Part shown: positions 8,051-17,435 of the stretch, piece after piece
How positions within the stretch are numbered: position 1 is the first letter of the stretch
How the letters are laid out: each line of letters opens with the position of its first letter
Source: Oxalobacteraceae bacterium OTU3CINTB1
Lineage (GTDB): Bacteria; Pseudomonadota; Gammaproteobacteria; Burkholderiales; Burkholderiaceae_D
DNA: 64,000 bases
Assembly (NCBI GenBank): GCA_024123955.1
Contig: CP099652.1
Span: 3,906,001-3,970,000, forward strand
Reading direction: 5' to 3'
The notes under the pieces: model-generated
Database searches by the model: none
Told to the model about the DNA's origin: nothing
The model's input: the letters and a program-made list of their open reading frames with translations, nothing else
Made by a program: the position numbers and the translations under genes

Positions 8051-8698
8051 TTATTTTGACTTGCGGCGGCGCGCGATGGCGCCCACCAGTGCCAGGCCGC
8101 CCAACATCATGGCGTAGGTTTCCGGCTCCGGCACCGGCGCGACGGTGCTGTTGGTGAATTCGACGCGCAGGCCGGTCGGGTTGCCGCTGTTTTGCGCCCA
8201 GTTGGTGACCACGAAGTCCAGTTTGTTGACGCCGTCGACGAAGCCGCCGTTCGAGGCGAAGTCGCTCCAGCCCATGAAGCCGCTGGCGCTGGAAATCTGC
8301 TGGTTATTCAGCAGCACCACTACCGAATTGTCGGCGGCCATGCGGGCGCTGAAGCCGGCGCTGCCGGCCTTGTAGCCGCTCAGGTCGAACGACAGCGAGT
8401 AGGTGTAGGTGCCGGCGCTCCAGGCGTCGAAACTTTGCGCCTGGTTGCTGGTCGGCGTGATCCACTTGGAGGTGCTGTCGTTGGTCATCCAAGGGCTGAT
8501 CGGCCATTGGTTGTCGTAGGTGATGACCGGGACGGTGTTGGCGATCGCGGTGTCGCTGCTGGCCGCGCTCAAGGTGTAGTGCGCGTCGGCCGTGCCGTTG
8601 GCGCCGATGCCGGTGTTGAACAGACCGTTGATGTTGGCCGCCTGGGCGGTCGAGAATGCGCTGATGGCGAGTACTGCGAAGATGATGGTGCGTTTCAT
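8051..8698 (-). CDS. PEP-CTERM sorting domain protein
   Basis: This 215-residue secreted protein carries a C-terminal exosortase recognition region. An N-terminal signal peptide (about residues 1-20, ending FSTAQA) precedes a beta-rich domain with many Asn, Ser and Gly residues. The end has VPEPETYAMMLGG, a hydrophobic helix and the basic tail RRRKSK. These are the three elements read by exosortase (EpsH/XrtA) systems, after which the tripartite tail is normally removed. Such proteins usually belong to biofilm or exopolysaccharide programmes. No exosortase or exopolysaccharide genes are in the window. The passenger domain is not one I recognise. The gene has its own terminator and about 200 bases of upstream space for a promoter. 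Confidence 0.9.
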   Translation of the reverse strand: MKRTIIFAVLAISAFSTAQAANINGLFNTGIGANGTADAHYTLSAASSDTAIANTVPVITYDNQWPISPWMTNDSTSKWITPTSNQAQSFDAWSAGTYTYSLSFDLSGYKAGSAGFSARMAADNSVVVLLNNQQISSASGFMGWSDFASNGGFVDGVNKLDFVVTNWAQNSGNPTGLRVEFTNSTVAPVPEPETYAMMLGGLALVGAIARRRKSK

Positions 8699-8903
8699 TT
8701 ATGCCTCTAAATAGTGGATGGTTGGGTGGTAACGTGGGGCATCGATGGGGATGCCAAGCTGTTCACGCTGCGACTCGAACCGTTTTTTAGGGCTTCGATG
8801 AAATTGTGCTTTCGAGAATTATACTCAGCTTTTAAGTAAAATGCTCACAGGCTATTAAATTTTCCTTATTGCATGTGAGCATCTGACAACAACTGCGCGG
8901 TGA

Positions 8904-10991
8904 TCAGCTATTGAAACCCTTGCCCTCGCCGGCCAGCCGAACCAGCAGCGGCGCCGGCTGCCACGCCTCGCCGTGGCGCCCTTGCGCATACTTGTTGATG
9001 GCCGCCAGCACGTTTGGCAGTCCCACGGTATCGGCGTAGAACATCGGCCCGCCACGGAACAGCGGGAAGCCGTAGCCGGTCAGATACACCATGTCGATGT
9101 CGGACGCGCGCAGGGCGATACCCTCCTCCAGGATATTCGCCGCCTCGTTGACCAGCGCATACACCAGCCGCTCGACGATTTCCTGGTCGCCGATCTTGCG
9201 GCGGGTGATGCCCAGCTCGGCCGAGTGGGCGACGATCATCGCGTCGACCTCGGCGTTCGGGTAGGCCTTGCGGTCGCCCGGCTTGTAGTCATACCAGCCG
9301 CCGCCGGTCTTCTGGCCGTAACGGCCCATCTCGCACAGCAGGTCGGCGGTCTTCGAGTAACTGATCTCCGGCTTCTCGACATAACGGCGCTTGCGGATGG
9401 CCCAGCCGATATCGTTGCCGGCCAGGTCGGCCATGCGGAACGGCCCCATGGCCCAGCCGAACTTCTCGGCGGCCTTGTCGACCTGCTCCGGCAAGGCGCC
9501 CTCCTCCAGCAGGAAGCCGGCCTGGCGGCTGTACTGCTCGATCATGCGGTTGCCGATGAAGCCGTCGCACACGCCGGAGACGACACCGGTTTTCTTGAGC
9601 TTTTTCGACAGCGCCAGCGCCGTCGCCAGCACGTCCTTGCCGGTCTGCGCGCCGCGCACGATCTCCAGCAGCTTCATCACGTTGGCCGGGCTGAAGAAGT
9701 GGGTGCCGACGACTTCCTGCGGCCGTTTGGTGAAGCCGGCGATCTGGTCGACATCCAGGGTCGAGGTGTTGGTGGCCAGGATCGCGCCCGGCTTCATCAC
9801 CTCGTCGAGCCGGCGGAACACCGCCTCCTTGACGCCCATCTCCTCGAACACGGCTTCGACCACGATATCGGCCTCGGCGATGTCCTCGTAGGCCAGGGTG
9901 CCGCTGACCAGGGCCATGCGCTGGTCGAACTTCTCCTGCGTCAGCTTGCCCTTCTTCATCGTGCTTTCGTAATTCTTGCGGATGGTGGCCAGGCCCTTGT
10001 CCAGCGTCTCCTGTTTGGTCTCCAGCAGCTTGACCGGGATGCCGGCGTTGAGGAAGTTCATGGCGATGCCGCCGCCCATCATGCCGGCGCCGATCACGGC
10101 CGCCTGCTTGATCGCGCGCGTGGGCGTATCGGCCGGCACGTCCGGCACCTTGCTGGCGACCCGCTCGGCGAAGAAGGCGTGACGCAGCGCCTTCGATTCG
10201 GTGGTGCCGATCAGGTGCATGAAGCGCTCGCGCTCGAACTTCATGCCGTCGTCGAACTTCATCGTCACCGAAGCGGCCACCGTCTCCACGCACTCGAGCG
10301 GCGCCGGGAACGGACCGGCCATGGCCTTGACCGTGTTGCGCGAGAACTGCAGGAAGGCTTCGTGGTTCGGGTAGTCGACCTTGCGCTCGCGCACCTTCGG
10401 CAGCGGACGCGCGTCGGCGATCTTTTCGGCGAAGGCGATCGCCGAGGCCAGCAGGTCGGCATCGGCCGCGAACACCTCGTCGAACAAGGCGGTGCCGGCC
10501 AGCTTTTCGGACGCCACCGGCGTGCCCGAAACGATCATGTTGAGCGCCATCTCCAGGCCCAGCACGCGCGGCAGGCGCTGCGTGCCGCCGGCGCCCGGCA
10601 GCAGGCCGAGCTTGACCTCCGGCAGCGCGATCTGCGCGCCCGGCATGGCGACCCGGTAATGGCAGCCGAGCGACAGCTCCAGGCCGCCGCCCATGCAGAC
10701 CGTGTGGATGGCGGCTACCACCGGCTTGGTCGCGCCTTCGGCGGTGGCGATCAGGGTGTGCAGGCTGGGCTCGGCGAGCGCCTTGGGCGAATTGAATTCC
10801 TTGATGTCGGCGCCGCCCGAGAACGCCTTGCCGGCGCCGGTGATGACGATCGCCTTGACCGCGTCGTCCGCCAGTGCTTGCTGGATGCCTTTGACGGCGG
10901 CGGTGCGGGTGGCCAGGCCCAGGCCGTTGACCGGCGGATTGTTGAGGGTGACAACGGCGACAGCGCCGTGGACGTGATATTCAGCGGTCAT
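8904..10991 (-). CDS. Bifunctional enoyl-CoA hydratase / 3-hydroxyacyl-CoA dehydrogenase
   Basis: This 695-residue protein performs steps two and three of beta-oxidation. The N-terminal crotonase domain (about 1-190) has the oxyanion-hole segment [10 protein letters not shown], and candidate catalytic glutamates Glu105 (GGGLELSLG) and Glu125 ([15 protein letters not shown]). The NAD-binding dehydrogenase domain starts near residue 296 with [17 protein letters not shown]. It continues through [16 protein letters not shown] (probable catalytic His) and [14 protein letters not shown]. Two dehydrogenase C-terminal domains follow. The order matches FadJ/FadB and the peroxisomal bifunctional enzyme. 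It is monocistronic and lies 3 kb from the thiolase operon, with the same candidate operator 59 bases before its ATG. It probably partners the thiolase at 4654. Confidence 0.94.
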   Translation of the reverse strand: MTAEYHVHGAVAVVTLNNPPVNGLGLATRTAAVKGIQQALADDAVKAIVITGAGKAFSGGADIKEFNSPKALAEPSLHTLIATAEGATKPVVAAIHTVCMGGGLELSLGCHYRVAMPGAQIALPEVKLGLLPGAGGTQRLPRVLGLEMALNMIVSGTPVASEKLAGTALFDEVFAADADLLASAIAFAEKIADARPLPKVRERKVDYPNHEAFLQFSRNTVKAMAGPFPAPLECVETVAASVTMKFDDGMKFERERFMHLIGTTESKALRHAFFAERVASKVPDVPADTPTRAIKQAAVIGAGMMGGGIAMNFLNAGIPVKLLETKQETLDKGLATIRKNYESTMKKGKLTQEKFDQRMALVSGTLAYEDIAEADIVVEAVFEEMGVKEAVFRRLDEVMKPGAILATNTSTLDVDQIAGFTKRPQEVVGTHFFSPANVMKLLEIVRGAQTGKDVLATALALSKKLKKTGVVSGVCDGFIGNRMIEQYSRQAGFLLEEGALPEQVDKAAEKFGWAMGPFRMADLAGNDIGWAIRKRRYVEKPEISYSKTADLLCEMGRYGQKTGGGWYDYKPGDRKAYPNAEVDAMIVAHSAELGITRRKIGDQEIVERLVYALVNEAANILEEGIALRASDIDMVYLTGYGFPLFRGGPMFYADTVGLPNVLAAINKYAQGRHGEAWQPAPLLVRLAGEGKGFNS

Positions 10992-11043
10992 GTCTCTTCC
11001 TTATTGTTGTGTGAAACGGAACGAACCAACTATACCGCAAAAA

Positions 11044-11057
11044 AGAACGATCGTACC
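11044..11057. promoter_or_regulatory. Putative fatty-acid-degradation operator, site 2
   Basis: AGAACGATCGTACC is a near-palindrome centred about 59 bases before the ATG at 10991. It shares the core NGNACGNNCGTNCN with the site at 5879-5892 in front of the thiolase. Both lie at the typical promoter position of leftward beta-oxidation genes. The binding protein is not identified. Confidence 0.5.
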
Positions 11058-11283
11058 GGAAAATCGCGCCGGCGGGCGCCCGCTTTTGAATGCGGCGGCC
11101 ACGCTTTTAAACGCGGAGAAACTGCCGCCCCGAGTGGAAAATATGTGACACGGCGCGACGCAAAACTAATGGCTCAGCTTGTCTTCCAACTTGATTAAGG
11201 GAAATAATATAAAGCCGCGCCGCCGATGCCATCAGCGCACAACATTATCTACCCATTATTATTACCTTATATATAGGATTTCT

Positions 11284-12981
11284 ATGGATGCGCATACACA
11301 GGCGATTCAATCGGGCGATCAGGATTTGGCGGCGATTAATACCGCGCTGAACCGGGTACAGGCGTTGATCGAATTCGATCTCGAAGGCATTATCCTGCAT
11401 GCCAACGAGAATTTCCTGGCCACCGTCGGCTACACGCTGGCCGAAGTCCAAGGCCGCCACCACGCCATGTTCTGCGACCCCGAGTATGTCAAAACGGCCG
11501 AGTACAAGGACTTCTGGGCGCGCCTCGGCCGCGGCGAATACGACCGCGGCGACTACAAGCGCATGGGCAAAGGCGGCCGCGAAGTGTGGATCACCGCGTC
11601 CTACAACCCCATCATCGACGCCAACGGCAAGGCCTACAAGATCATCAAGTTCGCCACCGTCATCACCGACACCAAGATCAAGAACGCCGAGTACGAGAGC
11701 AAGGTCGCCGCCATGTCCAAGGCGCAGGCGGTGATCGAATTCGACATGACCGGCCACGTGCTGTGCGCCAACGACAACTTCCTCAGCACGATGGGCTACA
11801 CCATCGACGATATTCGCGGCGAGCATCACCGCATGTTCTGCGAACCGGAATATGCGACGGGGTCGGACTATAAACGTTTCTGGCAAAAACTCAATCGCGG
11901 CGAATTCGATGCCGGCCGTTATAAACGGATCGGCAATAATGGCAAAACAGTATGGATACAGGCTACTTATAATCCCATTCTCGATTTGAATGGCAAGCCC
12001 TATAAGGTGGTGAAGTTCGCCAGCGATATTACCGCGCAGGTGGACCTGGAGAATTCGGTCGCCGCGCAGGCGGCCTCCGACGGCGCCAAGATCAAGCGCT
12101 TGCTCGCGTCGGTCGAGCGCGCCGCCTCAGGCGACCTGACCAGCAACATCGCGGTCGAGGGCGACGAGCCGCTCGACCATCTGGCCGAAGGCATCAGCAA
12201 GATGATCGCCGACCTGCGCAAGGTCATCGGCGAGGTGGTGGCCTCGGCCAACGGCTTCGCCGACGCCTCGACCACCATCGCCGACCGTTCCGGCGGCGTG
12301 GCCAACGGCACCCAGGCGCTGGGCGCCACCGTCGAGGAGATGAACGCCTCGATCGACGGCCTGACCAATTCGATCGACATCATCGCCGGCAACACCTCCA
12401 ACGCCGACACCTTGGCCAAGGACACCCAGCGCGAGGCCGAGGCCGGCGCCAAGGCGGTGGCCAAGTCAATCGAGGCGATGGACCTGATCAACCGCTCGTC
12501 GGAGGACATCGGCGAGATCGTCAAGGTTATCAGCGAGATCGCCAACCAGACCAATATGCTGGCCTTCAACGCCGCCATCGAGGCCGCCCGCGCCGGCGAG
12601 CACGGCCTGGGCTTCTCGGTGGTGGCCGACGAGGTGCGCAAGCTGGCCGAGCGCTCCTCGCAGGCGACCAAGGAAATCTCCAAGCTGATCAACGAATCGG
12701 TCAAGCGCGTCTCGGCCGGCAGCGAGATCTCGCGCCAGGCCAGCGACGCCTTCGACAAGATTGTCGCCGGCGTGGCCAAGACGACCATGGCCATCTCGGA
12801 CATCTCCAAGGCCACCAACGAGCAGCTGCTCACGGCGCGCGAGGTGAGCACGGCGGTGCAATACATCGCCGAGGAGGCCGAGAAGACCGCTGCCGCCTGC
12901 GACAGCATCGCCCGCTCGACCGAGGGCTTGAACGAGCGCGCCGGCGACCTGAACAAAACCGTTTCCGGCTTCGTGGTCTAA
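11284..12981 (+). CDS. Soluble methyl-accepting chemotaxis protein with two PAS domains (BdlA/Aer-like)
   Basis: This 565-residue chemoreceptor lacks membrane segments, so it should act in the cytoplasm. Two PAS domains (about 25-125 and 145-250) are clear internal duplicates. Both contain HHxMFCxPEY, with xRGDYKR- or AGRYKR-like loops. A short HAMP-like segment and a long coiled-coil signalling domain follow, with the hairpin tip [20 protein letters not shown] near residue 430. BdlA-type receptors sense redox or oxygen cues through PAS cofactors; a cofactor here is inference. The ATG at 11284 follows an AGGA, and a possible start about 35 codons upstream has no PAS-family support. It heads a module with cheR, cheD and a triple-CheW protein. 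Confidence 0.93.
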   Translation: MDAHTQAIQSGDQDLAAINTALNRVQALIEFDLEGIILHANENFLATVGYTLAEVQGRHHAMFCDPEYVKTAEYKDFWARLGRGEYDRGDYKRMGKGGREVWITASYNPIIDANGKAYKIIKFATVITDTKIKNAEYESKVAAMSKAQAVIEFDMTGHVLCANDNFLSTMGYTIDDIRGEHHRMFCEPEYATGSDYKRFWQKLNRGEFDAGRYKRIGNNGKTVWIQATYNPILDLNGKPYKVVKFASDITAQVDLENSVAAQAASDGAKIKRLLASVERAASGDLTSNIAVEGDEPLDHLAEGISKMIADLRKVIGEVVASANGFADASTTIADRSGGVANGTQALGATVEEMNASIDGLTNSIDIIAGNTSNADTLAKDTQREAEAGAKAVAKSIEAMDLINRSSEDIGEIVKVISEIANQTNMLAFNAAIEAARAGEHGLGFSVVADEVRKLAERSSQATKEISKLINESVKRVSAGSEISRQASDAFDKIVAGVAKTTMAISDISKATNEQLLTAREVSTAVQYIAEEAEKTAAACDSIARSTEGLNERAGDLNKTVSGFVV

Positions 12982-12990
12982 GGCGCGCCA

Positions 12991-13833
12991 GTGGACAACA
13001 GCGCGGGCATCCAACCGGCGACCTTGTCGGCGCTGATCGCGCTGGTGCGCGAGCACACCGGCATCGCCATGAGCGACCGCAAAAGCGTGCTGCTGGAGCG
13101 GCGCCTGCGGCCGCGGATGCTGGCGCTCGACATCGGCAGCTACCAGGCGTACGTTCAAAAGGTACGCGACGACCACGCCGAGGTGCCGCACTTCATCGAC
13201 CTGGTCACCACCAACGACACGCTGTTTTTCCGCACGCAGCACGTGTGGGACTACGTTGAAAGCGAATTCCTGCCGCGCTGGTGGCGCGAGCATCCGGGCC
13301 AGACGCTGACGGTGTGGTCGGCGGCGGCCAGCAGCGGCGAGGAGCTGTACTCGATCGCCATGCTGTGCGACCAGTTCGCGGCGCTGGCGCCGGGCTTCCG
13401 CTACCGGATACTGGGCACCGACATCTCGCGCCAGATCCTGGCGCAGGCACGCGCCGGCGACTACGCGGGGCGCTCGGTGGAGCGCCTGCTGGCCTCGCAC
13501 CCGGATTGGGTCGCTAAATATTTCACGGCGCGCGCCGACGGCCTGCAAGTGGTCGACGCGCTCAAACGGCACGTCACGCTGGCCCAGCACAATCTGCTCA
13601 AGCCGCTGCGGCCGCCGTCGCCGTTCACGCACCAGAAGTTCGACCTCGTGTTCCTGCGTAACGTCCTGTTCTATTTCGACCAGGAACACCAACAGGTCGT
13701 ACTCCAGCAAGTCCGCCACAGTATGGCGCCCCAAGCCAGGTTGATCCTGGGCGAATCCGAATCGATGACAGGCCTCGATACCGCCTGGCAGTTCGAGCGG
13801 CCGTTGATTTATACGCTGGGTAGCCAACCATGA
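12991..13833 (+). CDS. cheR: Chemotaxis protein methyltransferase CheR
   Basis: CheR methylates glutamates of chemoreceptors using S-adenosylmethionine, which sets adaptation. This 280-residue protein begins with GTG nine bases after the receptor stop. The N-terminal helical domain contains TTNDTLFFR (usually TTNETxFFR). The SAM-binding region is VWSAAASSGEELYSIAM, where the common GEEPYS has become GEELYS, followed by ILGTDISRQILAQA. The late motif FLRNVLFYFD matches the family RNVLIYFD. It overlaps the next gene by four bases (ATGA), so translation is coupled. The receptor directly upstream is its likely substrate. Confidence 0.95.
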   Translation: MDNSAGIQPATLSALIALVREHTGIAMSDRKSVLLERRLRPRMLALDIGSYQAYVQKVRDDHAEVPHFIDLVTTNDTLFFRTQHVWDYVESEFLPRWWREHPGQTLTVWSAAASSGEELYSIAMLCDQFAALAPGFRYRILGTDISRQILAQARAGDYAGRSVERLLASHPDWVAKYFTARADGLQVVDALKRHVTLAQHNLLKPLRPPSPFTHQKFDLVFLRNVLFYFDQEHQQVVLQQVRHSMAPQARLILGESESMTGLDTAWQFERPLIYTLGSQP

Positions 13834-14405
13834 TCTCACTCCATTCCACCCTCGGCGGCGCCGCCGTCCTTCCAGCCTTGACCTGGGACGGTCCGGAGGA
13901 CGCAGCCGGCCGCATCGCCGGTCCGTTCCGCCACGTTGGCATCGGCGAACTGAAAATCGGCGGCCGCACCGAACAACTCAAGGTCCTGCTGGGCTCCTGC
14001 GTCGGCATCGCCTTCCTGTGGAAAAAACGTGGCCGCTGCGGCCTGGCCCATTGCCTGCTGGCCGAGGCGGCCATGCCGCAAACCGAACCGGGCGCGCGCT
14101 ACGTCAGCCATGCGGTGCCATCGCTGCTGCGCCTGATGGGCGCCACCACGGCCGACTACGCCGACATCGTGGTGGTGGTGGCCGGCGGCGGCATGATGCT
14201 CGACGCCTGCTCGTCGCGCTTCCAGATCGGCCAGCAAAACGCCGACGCCGCCCGCAAATATCTCAAACTGTACGGCCTGAACGTGCTGGACTGCCGCGTC
14301 GGCGGCAAGACCGGACGGACTCTGGCCGTCGATTGCGCCACCTGCAGTTACCAGATCGAAGACATCGCCCCCCAGTCCCGGGAACGCCACCATGCACATG
14401 CTTGA
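13830..14405 (+). CDS. cheD: Chemoreceptor glutamine deamidase CheD
   Basis: CheD deamidates glutamines of chemoreceptors and in some species stimulates CheC. The catalytic cysteine is Cys57 in LGSCVGIAF and the catalytic histidine is His74 in GLAHCLL; the 17-residue spacing equals that of characterised CheD. The glycine-rich VVVAGGGMMLD and VGGKTGRTL segments are also typical. At 191 residues the length is normal. The start codon overlaps the cheR stop and the end overlaps the CheW-like gene by 14 bases, which indicates tight co-translation. No cheC is present here. Confidence 0.95.
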   Translation: MISLHSTLGGAAVLPALTWDGPEDAAGRIAGPFRHVGIGELKIGGRTEQLKVLLGSCVGIAFLWKKRGRCGLAHCLLAEAAMPQTEPGARYVSHAVPSLLRLMGATTADYADIVVVVAGGGMMLDACSSRFQIGQQNADAARKYLKLYGLNVLDCRVGGKTGRTLAVDCATCSYQIEDIAPQSRERHHAHA

Positions 14406-15933
14406 ACAAAAAACGCCGGCCGCCGCCGGCCCGACCGAACTGTTCGGCTCCTTCGTGCTCGGCCCCGACGAATTCGCCCTGCCCGCGCTGTGCATCCGCG
14501 AAGTGGTCAATTTCCCCGACAAGATGACCGCGCTGCCGCTGTCGCCGCCGTTTTTGGAAGGCATCTTCACCTTGCGCGGCAGCGTGATCCCGGTGGTCAA
14601 CCTGGGCCGCGTGTTCAACCCCGCCGCGCCGGCCGCCGAGCCGTCGCACAAGATCGCCATCCTCGATTACGACGGCGTGCTGGTGGGCCTCTTGTTCCAC
14701 GCCACCGGCGAAATCCTGCGCGTGCGCCCGGAGCAGCGCAGCACGCTGAGCTACGCGTCCGGCGAAAGCCACGGCGTGGTGGCCGGCACCATCCTGCTCG
14801 AGGACGGCGCCCGGCTGCTGCAAGTGCTCGACCCGGCCGCGCTGGCGCGCATCGAAAACGTGCCGCAGGTGCTGGCGCTGCAAGGCGCGGGCCGCCAGGC
14901 GGCGCGCCGGCACCAGGGCGAGCGGCGCCAATGCGTCAGCTTCCGCGTCGGCAGCTCGTCGTTCGCGCTGGAGATGGGCGCGATCCAGGAAATCATCCGC
15001 GTGCCGGAGATCCAGGCCTCGGTGCTCAACAGCGCGCTGTGCCTGGGCCGCATCAACTTCCGTGGCAGCCCGGTGGCGGTGGTGTGCTTCCACACCTTGC
15101 TGACGCCTGGCGCCACCTCCTCGCCGCCGGCCGAGCGCGTGGTCCACCCGGACCAGCGGGTGGTGATCGCCCGCATCGACGACGCCACCATCGGCTTCCT
15201 GGTCGACTCGGTCGACAACATCGTCAACTTCTTCAGCGAGGAGATCATGCCGATCCCGATGCTCGGTAAGGCGCGCGCCGGCATGTTCGGCGGCTGCATC
15301 TCCAAGCCGGATCTGGGCGACATCATCCTGCTGGAGCACCGCCAGATCCTGTCGAGCGCCGAGATCGTGGCCATGCGCACCGGCCACGCCAACCTGTATC
15401 CGAAGGACGAGTCGGGTGCCGCAGCGAAGGAAGACGGCCACGCGCGCCGCAACCAGCGCCAGGTCTACATCACTTTCGCGCTGGAGAACACTTATGCGGT
15501 CGAGATCAAGCAAGTGCGCGAGATCATCGACTATTCCGACGCCGTCACCCACGCGCCCGGCATGCCGCCGTTCATGCGCGGCATGCTCAACCTGCGCCAG
15601 CAGATGATCAGCGTGATCGACCTGCGCAGCCTGTACCAGATGGCGCCTGCCCCGCAGACGGGCCAGGCCAAGATCCTGGTCATCGAGCGCGGCCAGGACC
15701 GCTACGGGCTGCTCGTCGACGCGGTCGAAAACATCATGACCGTCAACGACAACCGCCGCTTCACCGCGCCGAAGATGATGCGCAACAGCAGCGTCAACGA
15801 CGGCCCGCGCGGCGAGATGGAGGAAGTGATCGACATCGAAGGCGAAGGCGACAGCCACAAGACGCTCAGCGTTTTCGAATGCGACCGCCTGCTACAGCGT
15901 CTGGCGCGCGAAATGCCCGCACTGGCGGCTTGA
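14392..15933 (+). CDS. Triple CheW-domain protein
   Basis: This 513-residue protein appears to be three CheW domains in series (about 15-160, 180-345 and 365-500). Each carries the beta-barrel hallmarks: FALPALCIREVVNFP with GIFTLRGSVIPVVNL, then FALEMGAIQEIIRVP with GRINFRGSPVAVV, then YAVEIKQVREIIDYS with GMLNLRQQMISVIDL. CheW couples receptors to the kinase CheA. Multi-domain versions could bridge several receptors or kinases. It lacks the receiver domain of CheV. The gene overlaps cheD and ends the operon. No CheA or CheB lies nearby, so the module must use a kinase encoded elsewhere. Domain borders are estimates. Confidence 0.88.
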   Translation: MHMLEQKTPAAAGPTELFGSFVLGPDEFALPALCIREVVNFPDKMTALPLSPPFLEGIFTLRGSVIPVVNLGRVFNPAAPAAEPSHKIAILDYDGVLVGLLFHATGEILRVRPEQRSTLSYASGESHGVVAGTILLEDGARLLQVLDPAALARIENVPQVLALQGAGRQAARRHQGERRQCVSFRVGSSSFALEMGAIQEIIRVPEIQASVLNSALCLGRINFRGSPVAVVCFHTLLTPGATSSPPAERVVHPDQRVVIARIDDATIGFLVDSVDNIVNFFSEEIMPIPMLGKARAGMFGGCISKPDLGDIILLEHRQILSSAEIVAMRTGHANLYPKDESGAAAKEDGHARRNQRQVYITFALENTYAVEIKQVREIIDYSDAVTHAPGMPPFMRGMLNLRQQMISVIDLRSLYQMAPAPQTGQAKILVIERGQDRYGLLVDAVENIMTVNDNRRFTAPKMMRNSSVNDGPRGEMEEVIDIEGEGDSHKTLSVFECDRLLQRLAREMPALAA

Positions 15934-15960
15934 TACGGCCTCGGGTACAGTAGCGGGGTG

Positions 15961-15980
15961 CCGGCGGCCGCCGGTTTTTT
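15961..15980 (+). terminator. Possible terminator of the chemosensory operon
   Basis: CCGGCGGCCGCCGG is a perfect 14-base palindrome directly followed by six T, 27 bases after the stop codon. The usable stem is short (about five pairs plus a GGCC loop), so termination efficiency is uncertain. Confidence 0.5.
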
Positions 15981-15993
15981 ATCGAGGTTCATC

Positions 15994-16689
15994 ATGTCCG
16001 CCGTTACTTCCCTTCGCGCCTTTGCGCTGCTCCCGCTCGGGCTGGTTGCCGCCAGCGCCTTCGCCCTCTCCCTGTCCGACCTCACCAACAAGGACGCCAC
16101 CGGCGGCTTGAAGGCGGCGCTGGAGCAAGGCTCGAGCCTGGCGGTGGCCAAGCTCGGCGCCGAGAACGGTTTTTTGAATAATGAGAAGGTGCGTATCAAG
16201 CTGCCGAAGATCCTGGAACAAGCGCGTCCGCTGCTGCAAATGACCGGCAAGGCGCAAAAACTCGACGACCTGGTGGTACAGATGAACCATGCCGCCGAAG
16301 CGGCAGTGCCGATGGCCAAGCCGTTGTTGATGGATGCGGTCAAGTCGATGAGCGTGACCGATGCCAAGAATATCCTGACCGGCGGCGAGACGTCGGTGAC
16401 CGATTTCTTCCGCGAGAAAACGTCGGCCAAGCTGGCGCTACAGTTCCTGCCGATCGTCAAAAAGGTCACTGACAGCTCCAAGCTGTCGACCCAATACAAT
16501 TCCACGATGGCGATGGCGCCGACGATGGGGCTGGTGTCGGAAGACCAGCGGACGGTCGAGGGCTATGTGACCAAGCGCGCGCTGGATGGGCTCTACACGA
16601 TGATTGGCGAGGAGGAGAAAGCTATTCGTGCCGATCCGCTGGGCGCTGGTAGCAAGCTGATTGGCAAGGTGTTTGGGGCGATTAAGTAA
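15994..16689 (+). CDS. DUF4197 family protein (exported)
   Basis: This 231-residue protein starts with a signal peptide (to about residue 25, ending ASAFALS) and is otherwise an all-helical DUF4197 domain. Segments such as GGLKAALEQGSSLAV, FFREKTSAKL and ALDGLYTMIGEEEKAIR are family-like. Its function is unknown; members are widespread in proteobacteria and predicted to be periplasmic or lipid-associated. The ATG at 15994 is chosen because it follows GAGG and begins the signal peptide. An in-frame start at 15958 would lie inside the upstream hairpin. The gene stands alone after the chemosensory operon. Confidence 0.88.
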   Translation: MSAVTSLRAFALLPLGLVAASAFALSLSDLTNKDATGGLKAALEQGSSLAVAKLGAENGFLNNEKVRIKLPKILEQARPLLQMTGKAQKLDDLVVQMNHAAEAAVPMAKPLLMDAVKSMSVTDAKNILTGGETSVTDFFREKTSAKLALQFLPIVKKVTDSSKLSTQYNSTMAMAPTMGLVSEDQRTVEGYVTKRALDGLYTMIGEEEKAIRADPLGAGSKLIGKVFGAIK

Positions 16690-16788
16690 TGCTGACAAGC
16701 GCAGCGCTGCTCTCGCACAACGTGCATGATCGCGCCCAGTCTGCCATATTTAAGTGCACGGGCCACGGTCCCTTTTTTCGTGACTTAG

Positions 16789-16975
16789 TCTATTTCGGTC
16801 TAAATCGCGCGTTTGCGGTCTAATTGAGTCCAAAAGAGGCAGTGGCGCCCGCTCGATTAGACTGGAATCGCCTTTGCGATGAAAGTTTTCAACCGAATTA
16901 GACTCCCCGCTGCCCGAATAGACAGCGTTAGACCGCAGCCATCACGGTTTTAGACTGCGTTACCATCAAGTCTAC
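16789..16975. repeat. Array of nine GTCTA/TAGAC pentamers in both orientations
   Basis: The 398-base gene-free stretch 16690-17087 contains nine copies of GTCTA or its complement TAGAC. GTCTA begins at 16789, 16799, 16819 and 16971. TAGAC begins at 16859, 16900, 16920, 16930 and 16952. Several copies extend to CGGTCTAAT-like or ATTAGACYS-like sites; for instance GCGGTCTAAT at 16817 is nearly the complement of GTTAGACCGC at 16928. Many spacings are close to multiples of ten (10, 20, 41, 20, 10, 22). Chance alone would give fewer than one copy. The function is unknown; a multi-site operator or a degenerate repeat are possibilities. No RNA gene or ORF is evident in the stretch. Confidence 0.7.
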
Positions 16976-17087
16976 AGCATGCATCTATAGTTGCCTGCGC
17001 GGACCCAGTGATCGTTGCCCTGAAAACGCAGCCAAACGTGTATGCTGGATGTTTCAGCTGTCGCTTGTTTTCAAGTTAGGAGCCGTG

Positions 17088-17414
17088 GTGCAGATCTCAT
17101 GTAAATGTCGGCGTCCACCATTTTATTTTACGGATTACGATACCGTCGAGAATGGTGAGGATGCACGCGGCGCAGAGGTCTCTCTGTCGACATGCAAACG
17201 GTGCGGCGCTGTGTGGCTGACGTATCTGATTGAAGAACCACAGTACAGCCGCTCCGGACGCTGGTGGCGCGTTCAGGTTGTCCCTGAGAGCATGGCTGAA
17301 GTTTCTGTTGCCAGCGCGCGAGCGTATATCGAGCGCCAGCCTCATGGATTCGCTGGCGGTAGTTTCTTTAATTCATCAGGCCACGCAATCGTGGGTCCTA
17401 TTCATGTCGCGTAG
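17088..17414 (+). CDS. Hypothetical small protein with cysteine pairs
   Basis: This 108-residue protein of no family I recognise is read from GTG at 17088, five bases after AGGAG. An ATG at 17049 would lengthen it by 13 residues but lacks a site. Near the N-terminus it has CKC. About 30 residues later comes CKRCGAVWLTYL, a knuckle-like pair, so it may bind a metal such as zinc. No signal peptide or membrane helix is seen. It is the first of four small rightward genes in a stretch of visibly lower G+C than its surroundings, just after the pentamer array. An immunity or other accessory role is only a guess. Confidence 0.6.
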   Translation: MQISCKCRRPPFYFTDYDTVENGEDARGAEVSLSTCKRCGAVWLTYLIEEPQYSRSGRWWRVQVVPESMAEVSVASARAYIERQPHGFAGGSFFNSSGHAIVGPIHVA

Positions 17415-17435
17415 CGATGACCTCAGCCTCGGTTT

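Noticed and set aside
15958..15993. Earlier start of the DUF4197 gene
   Set aside because: It would place the start codon inside the GC palindrome and T run that probably end the chemosensory operon.
16789..16975. CRISPR array
   Set aside because: The repeated unit is only about 5-10 bases, occurs in both orientations and has no regular 30-base spacers.
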